From Diadema setosum (Eukaryota; Echinodermata; Echinoidea; Diadematoida; Diadematidae): a stretch of 64,000 nt of DNA. The stretch spans positions 11,882,901-11,946,900 of the forward strand of contig CM067067.1 in assembly GCA_033980235.1 (NCBI GenBank), in the 5' to 3' direction. The notes below the pieces were generated by a model. The model was not told where the DNA came from, made no database searches, and was given only the letters and a program-made list of their open reading frames with translations. The translations under genes and the position numbers were made by a program. Positions 49,110 to 62,700 of this stretch are shown in pieces; within the stretch, counting starts at the first letter, position 1, and each line of letters opens with the position of its first letter.

Positions 49110-50800
49110 AACATCATGTGGAGGAAATATAGAAACTCCAGTTTCAGACCATGAATCTCATGCTGCCACTCCTGTCTAAAGCAGACATCTGTCAAGTTAC
49201 AATTGTACTTTCACTTTTCAGACATTGTGGTACTAGTATCTCTGCATTTCATTTTGTCTGTCACACAATGATTTTAAGTAGGAGACCATCAAAGTAAAAA
49301 TTTGTTTGGAGGGTTTTACTGTGTGTGTTTGTGTGCTTGCTTTTGTTGTGAAAAGTCAACAAGTTTCATCAAAACTCACCTATCCTTTGCACAGAACAAT
49401 GATCTACAAAATACTCAAATATATCTACTCTACTTTTGCTGACATGCAGCCCTGAGGACAATGAAGGTCAATGAAGAAAAAGAAAAAAGAAGCCCCCACA
49501 ACAGCAAACAACTAACTTTGATTGATTTCCATTGCCACTGGAGATGGCAACTGATACAAGAGATGAAGCAAAATATATATCGCTGTGTTTGAGTTATTAG
49601 CTATCACTACTACCCACATTGTACACTTTGCCTGACCTAATTACTATCACTTACACAGCCAATGTTCATCGTTAACACACCATGTGGCAGGTAAGATACA
49701 CTACCTGCCTTCTTCCTCTAGAGACAGTTTCTAAATCAGACAAAAAAAAAAAGAAAACATATCAGGATATCTACTACTGGTAGCACAGTTGCCACTGGTA
49801 ACGTAAATACAAATTGTGTGACCATAACTGATTTGCAAGTGTTGCAACTTTCATAGATTTAAGAAATGCTACAAAGAATTTCTTTGAATACAAATATTGC
49901 ATTTTTGCCTATTTCTAATTTATTCATTTTGAATTACTGTAAGTATTTCATTTTTTGCCGAAATGTTTTCTCTTAAAAAGTGGAAATGATGAAGGCAAAT
50001 GTGATTTTTGTTTGTTTTTAACGACATTTTCTGTTTATTATCTAGGCCTAAACAATGCACCAAACATTTTCCATATAATTGTAGGTAAAATGTCAATGAT
50101 CTTATTGAGTACAGGAAGGTGCTCTTTGTTGGACAGGCAATCTAGCTCTGAATTTGCTACATACCTGACATTATATATTCTTATTTTATTGTTCTGTTAC
50201 TCTGTTTTCATATGAAATAAACATGAAATGAATTGAATTTATTGAATTCACGGGAAACAAAAATAATATCACATTGTCCATCATCAATTTATACTAAAGA
50301 GGAAAATCAGGCAAAATTCTCTCCTAGTTGTGACATGGAAAGATTGAATTGGGGTGTGATAGCAGTCTGCAGAAAGGAGATTCATGAATGTCACCTCAGA
50401 GGATTCGATGCTCTGTGGGGAAACATTGGCAAACATAAATCAGGGTGAATATGAATTCCGTCTGAAACCATAATCCCATCTTCCCCCCTGGAGCTCCCGG
50501 TGAGCGATGTGCCCATTAGAATGCAACCACATTTCTCACACGTGAGCCACACGCCATATGGGACAGAAACAATCCCAACCGACAAACGGGCCAATGTTTT
50601 AAGACAAAAACAAAAACAAAAAAAGCAGGGGGCGTTCAATCGGTCCACTCGCCTGGGTTCATCCCGCACCTGTTCGCTAATCGTGTCCTCTTTTGTCTGG
50701 TGCGAAATTGAGTCAGGGAAGATCAACTACACCCATCTCTCACACACCTTCCACTGTGGTGTGGAACAATTAATTGTAATTATGTGTACCGGTGTTGCCC
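49110..50800. other. AT-rich stretch with GC-richer island at about 50440-50760
   Basis: The island has several CpGs and open frames on both strands. The + frame includes SDVPIRMQPHFSHVSHTPYG. Neither matches a family I know, and no splice pair is clear. Confidence 0.3.
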
Positions 50801-50843
50801 AGAGAAAGAAAAAAAAAAAGAAAGAAAGAAAGAAAGAAGAGGA
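50801..50843. repeat. (AAAG)n microsatellite
   Basis: A-run followed by AAAG repeats. Confidence 0.95.
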
Positions 50844-50849
50844 GCATGC

Positions 50850-53800
50850 ATGTTGAGACAAAGCAAGTACCCTGCAGCTGCCTTCATCGCATGCACCCTT
50901 TGATATCTTCGAATCACGCATAAAGAAATTTACTTGGCTGCATTCAAGGCTTTGAGATATAATTTTTTCCAGAAAATATGACTGGTGACTTTTGATTTTT
51001 TTTGCAAACCTGGATTCAGTGGAAATGCTGGAAAACACCAATTTTGGCATCATAACATTGACTATAGTAACTTCATGGAAACAACTGGTGTACTCAACTG
51101 AATATTTCACTACACTACAGCTGTACATGGTTTACTAGAGCTAGCATCAACTCTCTAACAAATTGTACACTTTAAGAAAAAAAAATTATACAACTATTAT
51201 CATCATAAATGATTCACATAATGTCTAATTTGATGACATCTTTGTTTTACACTGTATAGTGCACAATGTATTTACTATAAGAAAGGCAAGTTTTAGGGAG
51301 AACCTTAGATGGATTGTGGTATACAAGTACTTGCAGATAGTCTGTTACAGAAATTGATCATTTGTTGTTTGGTCTGACTGCAGGCACATGGAGTCCTCAG
51401 ATGGATTTATTGAAACCTTATGGATTATCAATGATTCATGATGAATTAGCTCCCTAGTATGGAACACCTGACTGTATCAAAAGCCACCAGCTATACTATC
51501 CATCTTTCGTGAATGGACATCCCCGGCCTGGCTGGTTTGGGACTGAATTGCAGTCTATTTACTATTGCAGCATATTGGGTGTATCTGAAAAAAAAAAAAA
51601 AAAGATTTAAATCTTTGCTGAGCCCATGACGCAAGTCTGCCATAGAACTATTCTCAATTTTGGGGGAGGCATCTCGTTCAGATCCCTACAAGCTGACAAC
51701 TGACATCAGCATTTTAATAAACCAGGAGAAACATACAGTACCGACATCAGTTTGCAATACGAAATACAATCACATAAAACTGTACATACACAGAAAATAT
51801 GTGTTTTTTTTTTTCATATACAACTTATGCTATGATGCATATTATGACGAGATCTCTGTGCAGGAAAAATGGCAGAGCCTGCCTTCCTATTGCATGTATT
51901 GTTGGACAGGCACCCACTACTATCTCTCTGGATTATTGACTATCCTAGCTTCACCGAATGCAAAAAGGATTCTCAACACTCTGTTAAGTGCTGACCTGTT
52001 TGTCGGAGCTTCTGCAAATGCCACAGATGATGCCCTACCCCAAATGGGGGCCGGTTCCCAAATACTTGATCAAATCAACTGAAATGGTTGCCTATATGTA
52101 GGACATTGTCTCCTACCGTGTGGTTTTGTTTCTGTGTGGGAGGAGGAAACGGGCTTGAGAGCGAGTAGAGTTAATCACATGAAACAAAAGTAATCCTAGC
52201 AAAGATACAGCTATGGCAGATTTGTTTATACTGTTACTTTATTTTTAAGATGAAGAGAAAAAACTTTAATGGTAGTATCCCTGCAAAAACCTAAGTAGAG
52301 ATTTGCATTTCCACATTTTGTTTGAAAGAGGGAATTTTTTTGTATCTTTCTTTCTTTATAGAAATTAAAGACCAGCAGACATAATCCATCTGTGTGGGAG
52401 GTTGGTGCCTTGATTGAGTGTAGTAATCCTCAACAGGGATGTTTTAGGTACCTCTGTGTTCCAGGATATGCATTGACTTGATAGTCACTATCTTTCTCCC
52501 TTTATAAAACTCTTGGTTAAATTCAAAGTTATTGGATTGTCTCGCAACAAAGACGAGTGAGGAGGAAGGGAGAGCATCGCCATTTTACAACTTCTCATGC
52601 ATTAGAACCTCTCATGGTATCCACCTTGTAAAACAAGCATCTTCTTCACTACATGAGAATACCAAACATGGGTGAAACTGATTATAGAAAGAAAGAAATT
52701 ATCCCACAACAGTCAGCAAGTAGGAGATGCTAATATGCATAAAAAACATGCCATCGACAATTACCATTCAGAACTACAGTATGAGCCCTTGATTGAATGG
52801 GATACATACAATGTACTATTACAGAAAAGGGAAATATTATCTGACCCTGTTCACATGTAAAATCATTACAAAGTCTAATTTGTGAAGCAGAATAGTCATC
52901 TGCCGAAGCAAGACTTTACACCTTCATGGCTTTGCTGGAATTCTCACAGGAATGATGCATTCTCACTACACATCTTCAGGAATACCTCTTTTTTTTTCAG
53001 GCGAAATATTGATTTAGAAAAAGACAGCTCCAGTGTTGACTCATATTCTGTCACTTGAGCCAGACACAACCAGGGCCATATACATTGTATTATATATCAC
53101 TTAAAGCACACTCTATCCATGGCAGAGTCAAGAGGGATAGCAGGATGTTAAGAACACACACACACATCTATCCATCCCATGAATCCAAGGCAGATGGTGG
53201 ACTGTAGCCATGGAAAGCACCTCTTCACATAAAATACATCTCCAGCAAAGACCTCTTCGCATAAAAAACTTCATCTTGCAAATGCTGCATTTTAATGAGT
53301 ATGAATCATGTCAACTGCACAGTGAGTGTTGCTGGAAACATGTCATAAGCATTATATGCCACAAGATCGCATCTCCTCCACATTGTAGCTCTGTCAGGAC
53401 AGGCAATTTTTTCCAGCGTTGCTGTGGGTCTGGTAAGCTCAGTCAAGCGTGTAAAGCAAGAAAGCATAGATAGTACACTTACAACAGATACAGTGGTGTT
53501 AAACTGTAATCCATATCTTATCATCTCTGTAAGCTACAAATAACAATAAAGTACAAAGAATACTTTGCAGATCTAATACTGCATCATTTACAACTTTTTA
53601 TAATCTTAGAGAACTCCTACACAAGGATTTGCATGATTTGTACCACTCCCTTTGAAAAAGTCTACTACAATTGTACAAATCAATATTTTGGTTTCATTCT
53701 GCATATGTAACTGATTTTGGCTTCTCTCTGTACCACTTCCCACACTCAATAACATTCACATAATGCATGTGATTCATAACTGTAGGGTATTTAAGCTCTT

Positions 53801-54600
53801 TCCACACCTTTACCCTTGAAGACTTTTCTTTGTTGTTTTGAATCGTCAAGGAGTAAAGTGCATCAAATAGCATAATCATGCGTTTTACGATGGATGTTCA
53901 CTCTATGGTGACAAACACAAATAGCAGGTAAACATTTGATTTGCAATTCCACGCACATAAGCGTCTGAACACAACACAGGCCACACCGCTGCAAACACCA
54001 GACTGTAACACATAAAATGCACTAGGCCTACATTATATGTCATATCCTATACGCACAGCACTGATTGTATGCACTGTTTCTTTGCAATGTTTCTTTTTTA
54101 ACTGAGCTGACACACTTTCTTTGCATATGGCTACATTTTGTGCTTGACACAAGAACAATCACTCCTAATGTATTCTATACACTGTAATCCAAAAGTCAAC
54201 ATCCACTTGTAATAAATTATTAAGTGTAGATGATCCCTCACGTAGCCCCAAGTTCAGATACTACACAATGTAATACCACGAGGAAGTGAAACCAGAGTCG
54301 TACACAGTGACCAGTGGACGAAACCAGCTCCAGAGTTTGTAATTAATCAGAAGTCAAATGGCACACCTGTTCATGCATACAATTCATGCACATTTTTTGT
54401 ATGAATTTTTTGATCCCTTATCAATATACTGTAGCACATCAAGATGAAAATAAACTTGACAGCAATTCTCTCTTGGTCAATAGCTGTGCATTTGCAATGC
54501 ACAATTAACATAGACCATATAAATCTACTCTTCTAAGTGTTTCTTTTTTATAAATGCATACTTTCAAAGTAAGACAAAAAAATATATAAGTATGGTTTTA
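50850..54600. other. AT-rich noncoding stretch
   Basis: A 140-codon + frame at 51660-52082 is the longest here. It contains a low-complexity FFFF stretch and no recognised motif. Nothing else supported. Confidence 0.4.
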
Positions 54601-54621
54601 GCCCATGCTACAGTACATGTA

Positions 54622-54642
54622 AGCTCGCTTCAGAAGCGAGCT
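54622..54642. repeat. Perfect 21-base palindrome
   Basis: AGCTCGCTTC, A, GAAGCGAGCT: 10-bp perfect inverted repeat with one central base. Confidence 0.85.
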
Positions 54643-54649
54643 GAAGTCC

Positions 54650-56280
54650 TGCGCAGTATAAAAGGGGTAAAATGAAATATCAATTTTCTCTAACAGGACT
54701 ATTGTCATCGCAAACATAGAACTGATCAAAGTATCCAAAGGAAAGCACCTAAAATATAACCTCCAAGATATTGGACATTGGGTACACAAATGTATTTCTG
54801 TAGAAATTCAGGAAAAGTTACCATATTTCTACCTTCTTGTGTCCAACAGAAAAGTTCTTACAGTGGTGTTTATAGAGTACTGTACATTGTAAATAGACTA
54901 GGAGATTACTCAAGGCAATCTGTTATTTTCACATAAGTTATGCCATATTTCTTGCTTATATTGAACAGCTTTAACATTTCCATTTCAATTATTTTAATAT
55001 GTACGAAGGTCATAAACTTTCTCTTTTAAATCATAAAAGCAGTTTACAAGTATTTTGCAACACAAAGTTTCATCTCAATTTTGCCTGTAGCTACATACAT
55101 ACATGTAGACAGTGTAAAGACAGAATCATCATTCTGACATGTACCATAAACTATATTCAAAACAGACTGAGGTCAAAGAATAATTTACAAGTCATACATA
55201 AAATGTCTTGTATCTCTCCAAGAAAGTACTGGTATCTGTGAGACCACCTTGGTCTCTCCAAGTGCAACAGTTTTTGAGTAATTTACCTTTTTTAATGAAT
55301 CTGGATATGTGAGAAAATAAACTTGTATATATGTACTTCTACAATATAGGGCTCAACACTGACAGGTGTTTTGGAGGATACATGTAAATCAATATTTCAT
55401 CCACACACAATAAATGTCACTGGGTGTTTACTTAATTTGTGCACTAATGGCAGGATATCTTTTCTAGTTATAGACCAAAGGTCATGCATGTTATTGGGAA
55501 ATGTCTGCTTTTTCTTTTGTACAGAAATGGTCAGAGGATTTATCCTCAGTTACTCATTCTAGTTCAAAAGTTCTGTCAGTGACTATTGAAAAAGAGATGC
55601 AACCACGCAGGCATGGCAATGTACTACCTAATTACCACATGCATTGATTTTTTTTTTTTTTTTTTAATGAGGAAGGGAAACGTGTGTTAGTGTAGGTATT
55701 GACTCATATTCAGCCATGTTAATACAATCACCCACAATGACAACAATTATGAAAAGGACTCCTTTCTGCTGATTCATAATAAATTATGAAAGTATGCATC
55801 AAAAGTGGCATTCTCTTTTCCACCTACTTTTGTATTAATTTTTCTTCTCTATGTTTTGACAATCAAGAAGGTATCAGCAACTGGGAAGTAATATTAGGTC
55901 TACAATCATTTACAGATAATGACATACTAATGTCTTTCACTATCACCTGAAGCCACTACATTGTGTGTAATGGTTAATAAAATGTGGAAAATTTAGGTGA
56001 GGGCCAGTCTTGCAAAATTTCTGAAACAGTGAAACATTCACCAGGACACATGGCAGAATACTCCATAATTCACATGATCCATAGATCTGCTATTTTTGGT
56101 AAATTGAAATGAAAAAAAAAGAGATTTATTTACCAAACAAACAAACAAACATCGTCAACGAAGTCACAACAATGAATAGTTAAGACTATTAAGACTGTTA
56201 ATGAATAGTTAATTACGCAAGCACAAATAATTGTACACATTTTATTTTTGCACCATATACTCTCCTAACCAATTTCATCA
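54650..56280. other. AT-rich noncoding stretch
   Basis: T-run at 55648-55665. No gene recognised. Confidence 0.5.
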
Positions 56281-56325
56281 TCTTTCCTACCCCCCCCCCC
56301 CCATCCCCCTGTCCTTAACTCCCAG

Positions 56326-56508
56326 ACCAACCACATGCACGATTCGGAGGGGAAGCGTTACTTAATCAATAACGTCAACCTCATTCTGGGAGCTTCCTGC
56401 TCGCATTACTGGAGAATCCCAATCTACATCTTAACCACTTGGAGGGAGGATAAGCAAAGTCCACTGATGAGTGAGAGTAATAAGTACCATGGGGTAGGCT
56501 ACATATAG
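56326..56508 (+). other. Candidate exon or conserved element
   Basis: A long C/T tract ends in CCTTAACTCCCAG at 56325, a good splice-acceptor match. The frame after it is open for 60 codons (TNHMHDSEGKRYLINNVNLI and onward) to a TAG at 56506-56508. A possible donor, GA|GTGAGA, lies at 56471. The sequence is less AT-rich than its surroundings. I do not recognise the peptide. Words such as TTAATCAATAAC could equally mark a regulatory element. Confidence 0.25.
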
Positions 56509-56509
56509 T

Positions 56510-59500
56510 TTCAACATATCGTTGAACTTTCAGCTTCACAGGGACAGAGAGAGATGCTAAGTCTTTCCATTACCCTCAGCAGCTGTTCTGCATGTGATAT
56601 TGATGGAATCTTTTAAGGATGGTCCTAAGAGACTCAATTTGGACTATTACATTTCCTTGCTCAATGCAGGAGGGGATTCCACTAATTCATCGTAACAGGC
56701 AGGTGAAGCTTGAAATTATCCACTGGAAATTCATACAGTGTACAGTGTAGGGGTATCCATTCTTGAGGTTTACCTTGATACTGTATAATGCAATGTCCAG
56801 CATGTTCATACTGGTATTCCTTAGAATAGCATTGCACAAGTTTGAGGCATCTTACAATTCAGTCCTTTCTGGTATGAATCTATACAGTGTAGATCTGTTA
56901 TTTAATTGCCATCTTGATCAATGACGGTTATGTAAGACGTCTACACAAGGCCACGTATAGCATCTCATGCCTACAATGTACAGCTATAGGCAGGGCTACA
57001 TGTTGTAATTCCTTGAGGTAGTACCTTGGAGACAAAAATAAAATGGCTGGCAAACTAATAACTTGAAGGTGCAGGGTGCAACTTGGGGACATTGGCCAAT
57101 CTGTCATCAGCTGAGAAGGATACTGGGCCAAATTGAAAACATCCCCCATATCATGGGAGGGGGGATTAGAATCTATACAGGAGCCCTGAGACATGCCATG
57201 CACACTACATTGTACTACATGTACGTGTAGCCTCACCTGCTCAGGTGTAACATTCAATCACTTCCCTGAACTCAAGCGCACAGGTATGCTACGCGGGTAT
57301 ATTTTTGTTTAATCTCTAGGCACAAAGAGCTGAAGAACTCACACTTTATACATGTTGTACGTAGCAGAAGATATGAACTGACTAAATTTTAATCACGGTT
57401 CTGTGTACAAATCATATCTTTTGTTTTTCTTGCAATTATGGTATCCTTGACAAAACATATTAAAGATTGGGCTCCTAAGATGATAATTCATTGAACACTA
57501 ATTGTAAACACCAAGGAAATGAAAACAAATTTGTATGGCAATAATTTCAAAGCTTTATGATTCCACAAATGCTATATAGTGCTTTTCATCATTTTTTCAT
57601 CACATTTCATGAGCACTTAAAACATGGCACTAATTAGCAGGCTGGCATGGCATGGTTTATAAGTAATGCCAATGTCTGACATTGTATGCAAAAGCTATGG
57701 TCACCTTACAGTGGCTGTCGCATTAGCCAGTCGAAACAGGTAAAACCACAAAATCTTGTGTTTCAAAATCTATCTTCAACTGATAACCAAAAAGTCAAGT
57801 TGCAAACAATAACCTGCAATTGATGCAGTATTTAATTGAAGCTGTAACATTTCCAGATTTCCAATAGTGCTGCACATTTTTGAGCAGTTGGGTTTAAAAT
57901 CTTATTTTGATAAAATAATTCAATGTAAACATTATATCATGGGTTAAGATTTTTTTTCAGATCTGCAAAATCTATAACCAATCAAGACATTTAAGTTACA
58001 AACAAGATTTTTTTAAGGCTATCAGGGAATCTGTATACTGTATACCAGAATCTGACCCTTTCATTCCCATAGGATTGACTGAAACCGCAAGGGTCTCCTA
58101 AAACTTTTACCACGTTGCAGGTTTGCTGAATTAACTGCAGATGTGAATTAGATTTTCCATTTAAAAGGAATCTTCATCCCTCCCTCTAACTCTATTTAGA
58201 ATACATACATACATTTGTACAGTGTATACTTTCTTTGAAATCCTTCCTCTTCCAACATTTGAACCCCCACCCCCTCCCCCCCAAAAAAAGAGATCATCAC
58301 TGTGTTTCAAGCATGCATGCATACCTCAAGTGTGATGATTCGTATATTGGACCTTCAAACTGGCAATCAACAATCCATGACAGTGATATGATCCATGCAC
58401 AGTCAAAGTGAGCCATGATGAGCTTGAATTAGCACATCCAATTGCTTATTTACAGAAGTAAACAAGATGGCTTTACACACCATTTACAGTCACTGTAGCT
58501 CTAATGGCATCTAGATAGACTCAACTGGTGTGCAACAAATATTTGAGGAGAAAATATGATGATATTCTATTTTAATGACAATGCTTGTGACTATTAACAC
58601 ATTAGCTGGCTGTGTTACCAGACACAAATGTGACTGCCCAGCTAAACCCACAAAACGTCAAAGAATAGGAGTAGGATTCTCTGTCGTGGACCAAAATGTG
58701 TCATTACGATTGACTAGCTCAAATTTTCAAGTTTGTCTTACCCGGCATAGTAGTCTGTTCTCTACCTGCTGTCAAAATTTGATGGCTCAAAACAAAATTA
58801 ATATCAAGATATTTAATAGCACTTTTTCTGGACCATATCTCTATTTCATACAGGTGCTTCTTTCGCTGTGAAAGTTTTTATTGATACTTCTGCACAGCAT
58901 GTCTAAGTGACCCAAATTCTTTATTTGTATTTTCTCCTTTTTCTATGAAACTGTCCTCAAAACTCTCTCTTGTACGTATTTCAATCACTTTTTTAATAAA
59001 TTAGGATGGTCCAATTTGAACAAGGTTTGCTTCAACATTCAAATCTTCGAGCTTACTGTTTTCAAATGCTATGTTTTATAAAGAGAAAGTGGAATTCATT
59101 CCAGCCTACTTTTTGTCAGGTTTGAGCCGGGCAGTCATACAATATTTGATGCAGTAGTCAGGTACAGTGAATACTTAGTACTTGGTAGCCAAATTTGTGT
59201 TTCAATCCCAAGGACTGTGTTTATTTTTATTCACAGACTGTTCAAAAAATTCCATGAAATAATATGAAACAAAGCCATACAATATGAGAATCACATTGTC
59301 AACATTGACATGTTTCACAAATTACTTTGGCTATTCATCAATGCTCCGTATGCACCTCTGCAAGAAGTAAAAATAACAACAATTACCAGTCTGTCAGGAT
59401 TGCTCCGTCCCTACAGCCCATTAACGCCCTACGACCCATAACAACCAACAACTTCCTCAATTTGACATCTACGTTCTTAATGTTATCATCAAGGCAAATA

Positions 59501-60960
59501 AGGAAGGAATGTCACAGAACACTCGCATGCCAAAGAATGCTTGCCTGCATAGCTTAGTATACCTGCTGGTATGACTCATGGTCAATCTTAGGGTCATGAC
59601 CTTTGGCTTGAAAACATTCTCTCCCTGCTCCACCATACCCTGCTGACTAATCACTTCAAAACATACAAAACATTTCAATTTTGTGAATCATCATAATGAG
59701 ATTTAGGATATCATGCTATTATTTGTTTCAGTATTATGGTAACAACAATAAAAGTAATTAAAATCTGGGAAAACCTACAGGCATAGCACTCTACAGATCA
59801 AAGATCTTAACACCCCTCCTTATTTGTAACAGCTCATCAATTATGACTAATTTTACAGACAAACAATCATAGATTTTCATCAACTTATTGTCTAGGATAC
59901 AACAAATTCAGTTGGAATGGCAAACTGAGTAATACTTTGGTATCCTAACCTAACCCTGTCAATACTGCTGGTAAACCTGCTGCACATTATATCGATGAAA
60001 CTTTGAGATGCTGGTTCCATGAGAGTTAACCAGAACAAATCACATGGTGCCAGTTGAGTCCCGCGACAAGAAGTTCCCACTAGACACTTGACAGGCAATT
60101 GTTTCCGTCGTATTTACCCAAGTGGGACGAAAATAGCGCTGTAACCCCGGCTCAGGCCAAAACCGCCCTTGGAGTTACGTCAGTCCGCCCCAAAAATATT
60201 GTGACGGCACACTCTCACAGTTCCCACTCTCTCTATCATTCTCCCCCATATCTCTCTCTTTCCCTCTCTCGTGTCCTTAATTAAGAATGACAAGGAAGAT
60301 GACAATCACTATCCAAGCTATTATTTACAGTCACTTCACACAACATCCTGCATTTGTAATTTGGAACAAATCAACAAAGGTCTATTAATATGTCACGCTG
60401 ATTTGGATATTACTGCCAATAAGGCATCGATATTAAAGTAGACACACAGAAAGGATCATGAGGTGCTCAAAACAAAATTGAGCGTATAAAATCTCATTTG
60501 AGAAAGCTTTCTGATATTAAGTAAAAAAAAAAAAAATGAAATGAGATATTTACTGTAATATCTGTATGGATATCGAATCAATATTTTCTAATCAGCATAA
60601 CATTACATTTGTTTGAGATGTTGATGAAAAACACACGAACACACACACACAAGAGACAGCAGATCTGACCCAGAAGAAATAACAGCTTTCACCTGGTAGA
60701 GAAACAAGATCTACACTGTACACATACATTCGGTACCAGCACCAGTTTTCATAAATTCAATGTGATCACTATAAAATGTGCAACACTGGCATAATATAAT
60801 TTTGTTAATTCTCAATTTTTCTCATGTGAAATCTACAGTGCAACAGTTGGCAATTGGTCAGATACCATTTTTTATAAACACACTATTGAGCTGGTTCATA
60901 ATTTATACACATGTACAAATGTACATGTCCGTCTACATACTCCTTAATCCAACAACAAAG
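56510..60960. other. AT-rich noncoding stretch
   Basis: Holds a 109-codon minus frame (57257-56928) without family match, a C-run/A-run junction at 58276-58289, and a CpG-bearing patch at about 60060-60210 followed by a CT-rich tract to 60271. Confidence 0.4.
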
Positions 60961-60971
60961 TAAAACAAAGA

Positions 60972-61189
60972 GATCCTAATAAAAGTTGTGGCCAGTCGCA
61001 TTTTATTAGGATCGCTTCTTTGGATATCTCAGCCATTTCAAGACTAATTTTAATCAAATAAACTGTGAATTCCCCTAAGAATTGCATGTTCTTTCATATT
61101 TCACATGAGGTTTCTCATTATCTCACAAACACATGCGAAAGACAGTTGGAAACCTGCAGCCCCATCTAAACCCAAACTGTACCATCCCT
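60972..61189. mobile_element. Family B MITE, half copy
   Basis: The centre hairpin GATCCTAATAAAA / TTTTATTAGGATC (60972-60984, 61001-61013) is followed by TTTCATATTTCACATGAGGT, TTTCTCATTATCTCAC, GAAACCTG and CAAACTGTACCATCCCT. This is the reverse complement of the left arm of the copy at 16555. The other arm is absent, and the outer TTAA has been lost. Confidence 0.75.
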
Positions 61190-61199
61190 CTAGAAATCT

Positions 61200-62040
61200 C
61201 ATTAATACCTTAGATATTAATGCCTACCCTGTAAAACATTTGGTAAAAAACCTACACCTCATGTGCCAAAATTTGACATCTAAAGGCATATGACATAGAA
61301 ATCTAGGTTTTACATGTAAAATGTAGAAGGCGGTCAAATTTTGGACAGTGTTATGGCTGAATCATGGGAGACTTGCTTTATGAACTTTTAGTTGTTATGC
61401 TGTATAATAGTAAAATATGTAGTACCATAGGTTTGGTAAACTCAGCCTAACAGAGGGGCCCAAGTTTACCCCCCACTTACTTTTTTCATTTATATCAATG
61501 CACCTGATATCGGGGCAAAATACAGTATGTTACAGAAATTTGGAAAGCTTTGACTTGAGCCATGCATAATATGATGAGTAAATTTGTCTCATTGGTTGGT
61601 CATGAAAGTAGGTCATGAGAAAACATTGTTAATGCTATCTCATTTGCATTATAAATCATATCAAATCTCTACTGGACGTGAGACAAACAGGGTTTTATTA
61701 ATATTCATACATTAGTTTTCAGAAAGACCTTTCAGAAAATGCCTTCAGAAAATCTTTGATTTCAGCTGCTAAAGCCAGGACCTATTTTTATCTGGGACTA
61801 GAACAATTCTATGTCCTTTGTAATGTCCATGCAAATCATGAATCCAGCAATTATGACACACATTCACAATATTGCGGGCACAGCCAGAATCAACACATAA
61901 CTCTATCACACAACAGTAGTGCAGATACCAATCAATGAATGACCAGTTCCCGGTGTCATACCGCAGCTCAGTCATCATTCTCACTGTCTTTTGCCAGCAC
62001 TCCCCACAACTCACTCGACGATACTTCTTCTAGAGACCCC
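61200..62040. other. AT-rich noncoding stretch
   Basis: No repeat or gene recognised. Confidence 0.5.
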
Positions 62041-62070
62041 ACTAGCCGTGTTGGCAGGGGGCGTACCTAC

Positions 62071-62097
62071 CTTGCAGTACAGTTCCTTCGTAGTCAT
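62071..62097 (-). CDS. Candidate first coding exon ending at a splice donor
   Basis: On the minus strand, AAGGATGACT gives a start with A at -3, followed by MTTKELYCK and then the donor sequence CAAG|GTAGGTAC (GT at 62070-62069). The exon would end in phase 0. An in-frame TAA lies upstream at 62131. If real, the gene runs leftward and its first intron covers much of the window. I could not find a matching second exon. Nine codons are too few to identify a product. Confidence 0.3.
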
Positions 62098-62130
62098 CCT
62101 TAGAACGTTTCGCAGTGAACTATTATCCAG

Positions 62131-62304
62131 TTAAAGATTACGATTCCATGATTGTCCCCAGTAACATCCAAGAGAATGTGTGGCCACTGTATATTCCTCG
62201 ATGATTAAAGGTGTTGTCGAAGATGTGAAAGGGAAAGAAGCTAAGATTGACGGATGTACGACGCCACGTTCAGTGAGAGGAGTGTGATCATCCGTCGCCG
62301 CCAT
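62131..62304 (-). CDS. 57-codon open frame, possible upstream ORF or short exon
   Basis: On the minus strand a start in good context (GAATGGCGGCGACG) opens a frame beginning MAATDDHTPLTERGVVHPSI and closing with TAA at 62131-62133 after 57 residues. The region is CpG-richer than the rest of the window. The same frame reopens 33 bases later at the 62097 start. No signal peptide, membrane segment or family is recognisable. It may be an upstream ORF in a 5' leader, the start of a gene spliced in an unseen way, or chance. Confidence 0.25.
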   Translation of the reverse strand: MAATDDHTPLTERGVVHPSILASFPFTSSTTPLIIEEYTVATHSLGCYWGQSWNRNL

Positions 62305-62700
62305 TCAATACCATACCGATAAACTAGTCTTGATCGGAATCAGTTGTGTAAACTGGAGTTGGTATTCGTTGTTAATGCACCTCATATCTGATGTTACATT
62401 TGATCCAGTGTCATCATTTTTCAAACAAGTGATCGTTTTCAACACTTTCATGAGTTATCTTGCTCAGATAATTTGATTAAGTAATCTTAGGTGAGATACC
62501 AGAGGTGGAATCCCATATAATCTGCCTTGAGAGAAGAATATGTGTTACACCTGTCATCTCATCTACGGTGGGTCGAGCCGATTGGTAAACGTAGTAGCCC
62601 ATATTCAAAGCACAGCGGCCGTACGGGCATGGCGATGTCATCACGATTGGGTGGTGGCGTCATTCCTTTATTCACCACGATCGCTTATGTATCTGATCCT

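Larger units (their letters stand above)
62041..62700 (-). promoter_or_regulatory. CpG-richer segment, possible promoter
   Basis: By hand count, 17 CpG dinucleotides lie between 62041 and 62340, well above the one or two per 60 bases elsewhere. The enrichment continues to about 62700. No TATA box was identified. It surrounds the candidate first exon. Confidence 0.3.

Noticed and set aside
51660..52082. 140-codon + frame with a plausible second half
   Set aside because: Contains a low-complexity T-run translated as FFFF; no family motif and no start or splice context.
54622..54642. microRNA precursor
   Set aside because: The 10-bp stem is too short for a pre-miRNA, and the flanks do not extend it.
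56928..57257. 109-codon minus frame with internal donor-like CAG|GTGAGG
   Set aside because: No homology recognised, and splice-like words within it are inconsistent with one exon model.
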